Source: Chloroflexota bacterium | GTDB taxonomy: Bacteria; Chloroflexota; UBA6077 | Direction: 5' to 3' | DNA length: 5,868 nt | Assembly: GCA_021788565.1 (NCBI GenBank) | Contig: JAJYKO010000412.1 | Span: 1-5,868 of the forward strand | Part shown: in pieces, positions 1 through 4,875 of the stretch | Layout: every line of letters starts with the position of its first letter | How positions within the stretch are numbered: position 1 is the stretch's first letter | Translations under genes and position numbers: made by a program | Notes under the pieces: model-generated | What the model was told of the DNA's origin: nothing | Databases searched by the model: none | The model's input: only the letters and a program-made list of their open reading frames with translations

Positions 1-1
1 C

Positions 2-1114
2 CAGGCGACCCTGGACACGCCGTTCTTCTTCTCCCAGCCCGGCGTGGTGTCGAAGAGAAGCAGCATGGTGGTGGAACTGGTCACCGACGAGGGGATCAGC
101 GGCTTCGGCGAGAGTCTCTGCCACGGCCTGCAACCCCCCGAGATAGCCAGGGCCACGCTGGAGTCGTCCCTGAAGGAGGTGATCCTCCAGCGAGACCCCT
201 TCGACGTGGGCGTCCTGTTCGAGCAGATGTACAACCGCACAAAGGATTTCGGGCAGAAGGGGGCGGTCATCGGGGCGATCAGTGCCGTGGACATCGCCCT
301 CTGGGATATCTTGGGCAAAGCCCTGAACAAGCCCGTTCACCAACTGCTTGGGGGATCGTTCCGGACGAACGTAGAGCCCTACGCCACTGGGTTTTACCGG
401 CGAGAGGGAATGGACGACGGCGCACTGGTTGAAGAGGCGCTGGCTCACAGGGCCAATGGCTTCCGCGGGATGAAGGTGAAGATCGGGTTTGGTTTAGCTC
501 AGGATCTTCGAGTCGCGGCGAAGATCAGGGATGCCGTTGGGGGCGACGTGCGGCTGATGCTGGATGCCAACCACGCCTACAACGCTTCGATTGCCAGGAG
601 GCTCGTTCGAGAGCTGGATCCAGTGGATATCTACTGGCTTGAGGAGCCGATCTCGCCTGAGGATGTGGATGGCTACGTGGAGCTGCGCCGAATGGCGCCA
701 AAGCTGCTGCTGGCCGCGGGCGAGAACGAGTTCACGCGGTACGGCTTCTGGCCATGGGTGGTCAAGCGCGCGGTGGACGTGCTCCAGCCGGATATCGCGG
801 CAGGTGGCGGGTTCACTGGCTTGAGCGAGATCATGACCCTGTCGCAGGCTGCTGGGATGATGATAAACCCCCATGTGTGGGGCACAGCGATCGGGCTGGC
901 CGCCTCGCTCCAGTTCCTCGCGGTGATCCCGCCGAATCCAATTTCCAGGGGGCAGACGGAGCCGCTGCTGGAGTATGACCAGTCCGCCCATCCCTTCCGC
1001 ACGGAGTTGGTGGAGAACCCGGTCGAGATGGTGAACGGCATGGTTCCCATCCCCCAGGAGCCTGGCATCGGCGCGACTGTGAACAGGGCCGTGCTGAAGA
1101 AGTACAGCCGGTGA
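2..1114 (+). CDS. Mandelate racemase/muconate lactonizing enzyme family protein (enolase superfamily), 5' partial
   Basis: Enolase-superfamily enzyme that abstracts an alpha-proton from a carboxylate substrate held by a divalent metal (usually Mg2+); family members are racemases, cycloisomerases or acid-sugar dehydratases in the cytoplasm. The frame is open to the left edge and reads family-like sequence from codon 2 (LDTPFFFSQPGVVSKRSS), so the GTG at 44 is probably internal and the true start lies upstream; roughly 20-30 residues seem missing. Counting from that GTG as residue 1: the capping domain includes DEGISGFGES (15-24), then the KxK motif K144-V-K146, metal ligands D174 (DAN), E200 (LEEP) and E227 (GEN), and D250 (QPD) with H277 (NPHVWG). 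The D250-to-H277 spacing of 27 equals that of D270-H297 in Pseudomonas putida mandelate racemase, which supports the MR subgroup with both a Lys and a His/Asp base. The PHVWGTAIGLAAS stretch recalls acid-sugar dehydratases and galactarolactone cycloisomerases. The substrate is not predictable. It ends before the promoter of the regulator gene, so it may be the last gene of an upstream unit. Confidence 0.93.
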   Translation, partial: QATLDTPFFFSQPGVVSKRSSMVVELVTDEGISGFGESLCHGLQPPEIARATLESSLKEVILQRDPFDVGVLFEQMYNRTKDFGQKGAVIGAISAVDIALWDILGKALNKPVHQLLGGSFRTNVEPYATGFYRREGMDDGALVEEALAHRANGFRGMKVKIGFGLAQDLRVAAKIRDAVGGDVRLMLDANHAYNASIARRLVRELDPVDIYWLEEPISPEDVDGYVELRRMAPKLLLAAGENEFTRYGFWPWVVKRAVDVLQPDIAAGGGFTGLSEIMTLSQAAGMMINPHVWGTAIGLAASLQFLAVIPPNPISRGQTEPLLEYDQSAHPFRTELVENPVEMVNGMVPIPQEPGIGATVNRAVLKKYSR

Positions 1115-1134
1115 GCGGTCCAAAGCGTCGGCAG

Positions 1135-1144
1135 CACGATCGTG
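1135..1144. promoter_or_regulatory. 10-bp perfect palindrome upstream of the regulator promoter
   Basis: CACGATCGTG is a perfect palindrome in the gap after the enolase-family gene, ending 9 bases before the predicted -35 box. It could be a binding half-site pair, or with flanking CAG/CTG it could fold as a small bulged hairpin at the end of the upstream transcript. There is no T-tract, so it does not look like a normal intrinsic terminator. A palindrome of this length can occur by chance. Confidence 0.25.
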
Positions 1145-1153
1145 GCTGAGGTA

Positions 1154-1182
1154 TTGACAACCTGAGGGCGCCGGCATATTCT
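1154..1182 (+). promoter_or_regulatory. Predicted sigma70-type promoter of the regulator/URO-D-like unit
   Basis: A perfect -35 box TTGACA (1154-1159) is followed after exactly 17 bp by TATTCT (1177-1182), which matches the TATAAT consensus at 4 of 6 positions. Transcription would begin near 1189, giving a 5' UTR of about 50-77 nt before the candidate starts of the regulator. Its place in the gap between the enolase-family gene and the regulator suggests that a new transcription unit starts here. It is predicted from motif match alone. Confidence 0.6.
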
Positions 1183-1192
1183 ATGTGCGTAA

Positions 1193-1229
1193 GTGGTAAG
1201 ACAGCCTGACAGCCAAGCAGCGATACCAC
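1193..1229. promoter_or_regulatory. Candidate GntR/FadR-family operator with inverted GTGGTA/TACCAC pair
   Basis: Just downstream of the predicted transcription start, GTAAGAC (1196-1202) fits the GTnnnAC core typical of FadR-subfamily operators. The same site belongs to an inverted pair, GTGGTA at 1193-1198 and TACCAC at 1224-1229, with centres 31 bp apart (about three helical turns). Binding here by the regulator encoded immediately downstream would block transcription, consistent with the autoregulation common in GntR regulators. The motif is short and the assignment is inferred. Confidence 0.35.
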
Positions 1230-1265
1230 CCGTGCCGGGTGTATTCTGTCCCCTTTGCGCTGGAC

Positions 1266-2006
1266 ATGACAGACGCCTTTTTCGATAAGCTCGCGCCGGT
1301 ACGCCTTACCGAGCAGATTGCCACCCGCATCGAGGACCTCATCCTCGGCAATCGTCTGCGCCCCGGCGACAAGCTCCCCTCGGAGCGCGAGCTGGGCTCC
1401 AGTTTCGGTGTCAGCCGCCCCGTGATCCGCGAATCCATCAAACTCCTGGAAGAGCGCGGTCTCCTTGCGTCTCGGAATGGCCGGGGGGCCTTCGTGACTG
1501 ATCCTGGCTATCGAACCGTTAGCTCTTCTCTCAATGTGGCGTATCGCATGCAGGACTGCAGCTCAGATGACCTGTATGAGGCCCGCTGGTGCACGGAATC
1601 CTCCACCGCGAGGCTTGCGGCAGAGCGGGCAACCGATGCGGATATCGCCAGGATGGAAGCGGCCGTCCAGGTTATGGACGACCACCTGGATGATCTCGAG
1701 CAATTCATGGTGGGCGACATTGAGTTTCATGCAGCCCTGGCCGGCGCCACCCACAACCCACTCTTTGTCGTGATGACGCGCCCCCTCGTCGAGATGATAC
1801 ACAAGATGGGTCACAAGGGGTTCACTTACGGCCATGTGGCCGAACGCCACGAGAACCACAGGCGAATTCTGGATGCCATCAAGAGGCGTGACGTCGCGGG
1901 TGCCGAGGAGTCCATGCACCGGCACTTGAACCTGAGCAAGGAAGCGTTTTCGTCCACAGCGCCCGACGAAGCCTCGATTGCAACCGTCAGCGATTACAGC
2001 CTTTAG
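1266..2006 (+). CDS. GntR-family transcriptional regulator, FadR subfamily (FCD domain)
   Basis: DNA-binding regulator that normally acts as a dimer and responds to a small carboxylate or sugar acid. With the ATG at 1266 as residue 1 (246 aa), the winged helix-turn-helix spans about 11-78, with the family signature LRPGDKLPSERELGSSFGVS (31-50), then RPVIRESIKLLEERGLL and the wing NGRGAFV. The C-terminal FCD domain (about 100-225) carries the usual metal-ligand pattern D151-x3-H155, H198 (HRRILDAI) and H220 (HRHL), so a Zn- or Ni-bound carboxylate effector is likely. The start is uncertain: neither the GTG at 1239 nor the ATG at 1266 has a good Shine-Dalgarno sequence. The ATG was chosen because the conserved domain begins soon after it and because it is the stronger start codon. 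The predicted promoter and GTnnnAC site lie just upstream, and the coupled leader/URO-D-like genes follow within 30 bp, so it probably controls its own operon and perhaps the enolase-family gene. Confidence 0.92.
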   Translation: MTDAFFDKLAPVRLTEQIATRIEDLILGNRLRPGDKLPSERELGSSFGVSRPVIRESIKLLEERGLLASRNGRGAFVTDPGYRTVSSSLNVAYRMQDCSSDDLYEARWCTESSTARLAAERATDADIARMEAAVQVMDDHLDDLEQFMVGDIEFHAALAGATHNPLFVVMTRPLVEMIHKMGHKGFTYGHVAERHENHRRILDAIKRRDVAGAEESMHRHLNLSKEAFSSTAPDEASIATVSDYSL

Positions 2007-2018
2007 CAGAATTGAGTT

Positions 2019-2026
2019 GGGAGGAG
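2019..2026 (+). promoter_or_regulatory. Strong Shine-Dalgarno site serving the short leader ORF
   Basis: GGGAGGAG lies 6 bases before the ATG at 2033, the ideal spacing, and shortly after the regulator's stop codon. No start codon in the reading frame of the URO-D-like protein lies at a usable distance from it. The site therefore appears to load ribosomes onto the 14-codon leader ORF rather than directly onto the URO-D-like gene. Confidence 0.6.
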
Positions 2027-2032
2027 ATCATT

Positions 2033-2077
2033 ATGTACCATGCGAGTCTGGCAACCACCGGCGGCGCGCGAACATGA
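2033..2077 (+). CDS. 14-codon leader ORF translationally coupled to the URO-D-like gene
   Basis: The ATG at 2033 follows an excellent Shine-Dalgarno sequence (2019-2026) and reads MYHASLATTGGART before a TGA at 2075-2077. That stop overlaps both candidate starts of the next gene: ATG at 2074 (ATGA overlap) and ATG at 2077 (TGATG overlap). This is the classic geometry of translational coupling, in which a ribosome ending the short ORF restarts on the next. The peptide has no run of a single amino acid of the kind used by biosynthetic attenuators, so delivering ribosomes looks more likely than sensing. It resembles no protein I recognise. The alternative is that the ORF is incidental and the URO-D-like gene starts from its own weak site. 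Confidence 0.45.
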   Translation: MYHASLATTGGART

Positions 2078-3135
2078 TGGAGCCGGATTTCGAGCGTTTC
2101 CGCACCATGTTGCTTCGGGACAAGGAGCCCGACCGCGTGCCGCTGGGGGACATCAGCGTCCACAAGATCCTGCAGGAAGGTATTTTGGGCCGGCCGGTCC
2201 GCGGCTTGGAGGATGAGGTCGAGTTCTGGTACAAGGCAGGGTTCGATCACTTCCCCATCGAGCAGGGTCTGCAACTCACCCCACTTATTAAGCGCCAGTC
2301 CATGCACCAGATCGAGTCCAATTACGCCGCGGATACCGACGAGATGCAGGAGCGGAGCTGGGCCACCGAGGGCAAGGGGTTGATCACCACTCGCGAAGAG
2401 TTCGACTCGATTGAGTGGCCCGATCCCGACGCCCTGGACTACAGCAAGTTCGAAAAGATCGGCTCACTCCTGCCGCCGAAGATCAAGGTCATCGCGATCC
2501 TGGGCAAGATCTTCACCTCTGTGTGGTGGCTCATGGGTCTGGAAGGTTTCAGCATGGCTCAAGCGGACGACCCCGGCCTGATCGATCGCGTCTTCGAGAA
2601 GGTTGGCCAGTTCCAGTACCGCGTCTTCGAGAACATGCTTCAGTTCGATTGCGTGGGCGCGGTCTGGCACGCGGACGACATCGCCTTCTCCACCCAATTG
2701 ATGGTCAACCCGCGGGTTCTGCGCGCCCATCTGTTCCCCTGGTACAAGGAGGCGAATCGCGTGGCCCACGATCGAGGACGGCTCGTGATCTACCACAGCG
2801 ACGGTGCTCTGCAGGCAGTGCTGGACGACATCGTGGCGTGCGACTTCGATGGGCTCGACCCCATTGAGCCGAAGGCCATGGATATCAACGAGATCAAGCA
2901 GAAATACGGCTCGCGGATCTCCCTTCTCGGGAACATAGACCTGGGTTATACCTTGACCCGAGGGACGCCCGATGAGGTGCGAGAAGAAGTCCGGCAGAGG
3001 ATTCACGACCTGGCCAGGGGCGGCGGATACGCCTTGGCTTCGGCCAACTCCATACCGGAGTACGTGCCGCTCGCGAACTTCAACGCGATGCGAGAGGCAG
3101 CCTTCGAGTATGGCCGTTATCCCATCTCGATCTAG
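2074..3135 (+). CDS. Uroporphyrinogen decarboxylase-fold protein (URO-D/MtaA-like superfamily)
   Basis: Predicted TIM-barrel protein of the URO-D superfamily, which holds haem-pathway UroD and cobamide:coenzyme M or corrinoid methyltransferases. From the ATG at 2074 it has 353 aa, the normal length. The conserved N-terminal pattern FERFRTMLLRDKEPDRVPL follows at once; the longer frame back to a TTG at 1978 overlaps the regulator and shows no family sequence, so it was not used. Other family blocks are WHADDIAF, IYHSDG (H241-S-D243-G244), FDGLDPIEPKAMDI, SLLGNIDL, GGGY (316-319) and the ending YGRYPI. The RQAGR arginine motif of haem UroD is absent, so it is not HemE. The zinc-ligand HxC of MtaA-type methyltransferases reads H-S-D, and the later ligand Cys seems replaced by N325 in ASANSIP. 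It therefore belongs to an uncharacterised branch; a methyl-transfer or decarboxylation role in catabolism is inference. No corrinoid-protein gene is visible. Translation is probably coupled to the short ORF upstream. Confidence 0.88.
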   Translation: MMEPDFERFRTMLLRDKEPDRVPLGDISVHKILQEGILGRPVRGLEDEVEFWYKAGFDHFPIEQGLQLTPLIKRQSMHQIESNYAADTDEMQERSWATEGKGLITTREEFDSIEWPDPDALDYSKFEKIGSLLPPKIKVIAILGKIFTSVWWLMGLEGFSMAQADDPGLIDRVFEKVGQFQYRVFENMLQFDCVGAVWHADDIAFSTQLMVNPRVLRAHLFPWYKEANRVAHDRGRLVIYHSDGALQAVLDDIVACDFDGLDPIEPKAMDINEIKQKYGSRISLLGNIDLGYTLTRGTPDEVREEVRQRIHDLARGGGYALASANSIPEYVPLANFNAMREAAFEYGRYPISI

Positions 3136-3159
3136 CGCTCAGCCAGGGTGGTTGTGCAA

Positions 3160-3196
3160 GCCCGGGAATCGACGCTTTGGCGGGACGTTCCCGGGC
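3160..3196. repeat. Perfect 9-bp inverted repeat (hairpin) after the URO-D-like gene
   Basis: GCCCGGGAA (3160-3168) is exactly complementary to TTCCCGGGC (3188-3196), with a 19-nt loop, starting 25 bases after the URO-D-like stop codon. Each arm also contains the palindrome CCCGGG. In RNA this would be a stable GC-rich stem. No T-run follows, so it is not a standard intrinsic terminator; it could protect the mRNA 3' end, assist factor-dependent termination, or be a protein-binding site. Confidence 0.45.
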
Positions 3197-3489
3197 GACC
3201 GACTGAAGGCTCGACTCCAGGAGGTCGGCGTTTCCATCTCGGTCGTGTGTCGAAGCTGTCGGCAACGAAGCCTCCATCCAATGATGCCCCGTTCCGACAA
3301 TGCCGCCTTTTTCCCCAGTGCTGGATTCGAAGGCCCGACGCGTTTCTGCGACGTGAGCCCCGAATGCGACAATCGTGGTTTGGAGGTGGCGATGTAGGAA
3401 AGAACCGGTTGAGTGTGGCTGTTACCTTCTGGGCGTGTAGCTCAAGCAGTAATTGGCGGGTCGAGTCTCGAAGAGAATTCAGGGAGAAC

Positions 3490-3494
3490 GGAGG
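3490..3494 (+). promoter_or_regulatory. Shine-Dalgarno site that sets the transporter start
   Basis: GGAGG lies 6 bases before the ATG at 3501. The open frame extends 48 bases further upstream, but that part is hydrophilic and arginine-rich and has no comparable ribosome site, so translation should start at 3501 with the hydrophobic first helix. Confidence 0.75.
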
Positions 3495-3500
3495 TTGGCC

Positions 3501-4790
3501 ATGGAACTGTTTACCGGTTTGTTGTTGCTGATCGCCTTCCTGGCCGTCGTGGTGGCCATCGTCAAGGGCCAGAGCCCGGTCGTCATGCTGATCATCCTGG
3601 CCATCGCCTGGTCGGCGCTGTCCGGAATTAACATCGACGATATTCAGAATAAAGTCCTCCAGGGTGGTGGTACCCAGTATGCCAGCTCTGTCATCATCAT
3701 CGTCTTCGGCGCCTGGTTTGCCCAGGTTCTGGTTCAAACCGGGATCGCCGAGAGCGTTATTCGGTCGGCGGTAGAACTGGCCGGCGACCGGCCCATCGTG
3801 ACGGCGATGGTCGTCACTTTGGTGACGGCGCTGCTCTTCACCTCCATGTATGGTGTTGGCGCAGCCATCGCCATCGGCGTCATCGCCATTCCAATCATGA
3901 TGAGCCAGGGCGTTCCTCCAGCCGTCGCGGCACCCGCGTTCACCATGGGGATTGGCGCCGGTACCTTCGTCAATCTGGTGCAGTTTGGGACCATGAAGCC
4001 ATTGTTTCCCGGAATAGCCTATACGGAGCCGTGGCTCAACGTCTGGGTAGTCGGCATGATCGTATACATTCTTGCTGCCTGGCTGATGGTAAATGTGCAC
4101 ATGAGGATGCGCGGCGTGCGCCATTCAGCAACGGTGGATCTGGCCTCGGTCCAGCCGGCCAGGCGAAAACGGACCCCGTACTACACCTATGTGGTGCCGC
4201 TGGTGCCGGTCTTCATGGTGATTGTCCTGCAGTGGCAGATCATTCCCACTTTCCTGGTCAGCATCGTGATCGCCCTGGCGGCCACCTACAAGGACAGGAG
4301 CTTCCAGGGGCACATCAACCTGTTCAACAAGGCCTTCTATGACGCCTTCCCTGACATCGCGACAATCGCGGCCCTGTGGACCATCTGCGGCATGATCATC
4401 GTGGCCGGCATGACTCCGCAGGTTTCCGGTGCCCTCAAGCCGATCTTCGATCCCATTATCCCGCACACGGCGCTGGCCGCGGCGATCTTCTTCGCGATCC
4501 TCGGCGGGATTGGCAACATCTACCGCGGTCCGCTGGAGGTGATCGGGACTGGAGCTGCCCTGGTGGCCATCATGAGGGCGGCCAATGTGCTTCCCATTCC
4601 ACTCCTGTACGCTCTGTGGTTCCCGGGTACCGTGATGTCGGGTAGCGTCGATCCCACGAACTCCTGGACGCTGTGGACCATCGGGTACACCAAGGTCACA
4701 CACGGCCAGTTCCTGAAGGTGGCTCTTCCATTCGGTATGCTCATGGTGGTCGTTGCCACCTTCGCCGCCTTCTTCATGCTGGGAAAGTAG
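3501..4790 (+). CDS. Polytopic secondary transporter, probably ion-transporter (IT) superfamily carboxylate permease
   Basis: Inner-membrane carrier of 429 aa, the usual size for secondary permeases such as the CitMHS, GntP and related families. By eye there are about 11-12 hydrophobic segments, roughly at 4-21, 26-42, 61-79, 97-133 (probably a pair), 139-165, 179-199, 229-262 (pair), 284-303, 322-338, 345-380 and 405-427. A basic loop (about 200-228, with RMRGVRH and ARRKR) divides two halves and should face the cytoplasm. Each half has a glycine-rich, partly polar hydrophobic block (FTSMYGVGAAIAIG at 113-126; GGIGNIYRGPLEVIGTGAA at 335-353) like the re-entrant hairpins of the IT superfamily. 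SVDPTN (382-387) near the end may help bind ion or substrate. There is no signal peptide. The location beside catabolic genes suggests uptake of a small organic anion coupled to Na+ or H+. The exact family and substrate are not resolved; an antiporter is possible. The start is set by GGAGG at 3490-3494. Confidence 0.8.
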   Translation: MELFTGLLLLIAFLAVVVAIVKGQSPVVMLIILAIAWSALSGINIDDIQNKVLQGGGTQYASSVIIIVFGAWFAQVLVQTGIAESVIRSAVELAGDRPIVTAMVVTLVTALLFTSMYGVGAAIAIGVIAIPIMMSQGVPPAVAAPAFTMGIGAGTFVNLVQFGTMKPLFPGIAYTEPWLNVWVVGMIVYILAAWLMVNVHMRMRGVRHSATVDLASVQPARRKRTPYYTYVVPLVPVFMVIVLQWQIIPTFLVSIVIALAATYKDRSFQGHINLFNKAFYDAFPDIATIAALWTICGMIIVAGMTPQVSGALKPIFDPIIPHTALAAAIFFAILGGIGNIYRGPLEVIGTGAALVAIMRAANVLPIPLLYALWFPGTVMSGSVDPTNSWTLWTIGYTKVTHGQFLKVALPFGMLMVVVATFAAFFMLGK

Positions 4791-4801
4791 CCCTGCTCTT
4801 G

Positions 4802-4839
4802 CCCTCCTCCCTCTCCGGTTCTTTGGAGAGGGAGGAGGG
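4802..4839. repeat. Perfect 15-bp inverted repeat (hairpin) between the transporter and ATPase genes
   Basis: CCCTCCTCCCTCTCC (4802-4816) and GGAGAGGGAGGAGGG (4825-4839) are exact reverse complements with an 8-nt loop, GGTTCTTT. The stem starts 12 bases after the transporter stop and ends 36 bases before the ATPase start. No T-tract follows on either strand, so it is not a classic intrinsic terminator. The pyrimidine-arm/purine-arm form resembles dispersed palindromic elements found between genes in many GC-rich environmental genomes. It may also tune expression of the downstream gene or stabilise the upstream transcript. Confidence 0.7.
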
Positions 4840-4864
4840 TCACCAACGCGGATCGCGCAATGTT

Positions 4865-4870
4865 GGAGGG
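4865..4870 (+). promoter_or_regulatory. Shine-Dalgarno site that sets the TTG start of the ATPase gene
   Basis: GGAGGG lies 5 bases before the TTG at 4876, in the frame of the hydantoinase-type protein. No ATG or GTG exists in that frame between this site and the conserved IGIDVGGTFT motif, so the TTG is the best-supported start. Confidence 0.7.
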
Positions 4871-4875
4871 ATCAG

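Larger units (their letters stand above)
3136..3500. other. 365-bp gap without a convincing gene
   Basis: Between the URO-D-like and transporter genes lies a stretch with no reading frame that has both a ribosome binding site and family-like sequence. It holds a perfect 9-bp inverted repeat near its left end and a GGAGGTG followed by an ATG that is immediately stopped (ATG TAG, 3392-3397). I see no good promoter pair and no riboswitch or tRNA that I can support. It may contain the promoter or 5' leader of the transporter gene, or decayed sequence. Confidence 0.5.

Noticed and set aside
1978..2073. Upstream extension of the URO-D-like frame to a TTG at 1978
   Set aside because: It overlaps the end of the regulator, has no ribosome site at the TTG, and the translated stretch does not match the family, whose conserved start begins right after 2074.
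3281..3397. 38-codon ORF in the gap before the transporter
   Set aside because: There is no Shine-Dalgarno sequence before its ATG, no recognisable motif, and its length is expected by chance.
3431..3470. tRNA-like look: GGGCGTGTAGCTCAAGCAGT followed by GGTCGAGTCTCG
   Set aside because: The 5' part resembles an acceptor/D-arm and the 3' part a T-loop, but they are only about 30 nt apart, with no room for an anticodon arm and no pairing acceptor end. It is neither a tRNA nor a clear remnant.
50..3477. Shared 10-mer TCGAAGAGAA at 50-59 and 3468-3477
   Set aside because: It is a single short match with unrelated flanks and does not indicate a repeat family.
3136..3500. Possible cobalamin riboswitch, suggested by the URO-D/corrinoid methyltransferase link
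   Set aside because: I could not find a B12-box-like sequence or the expected stem arrangement in the gap.
3132..4124. Long open frame on the - strand opposite the gap and the transporter (330 codons)
   Set aside because: It is rich in His, Asp, Gln and Arg, with no recognisable domain, and is antisense to a well-supported membrane protein.
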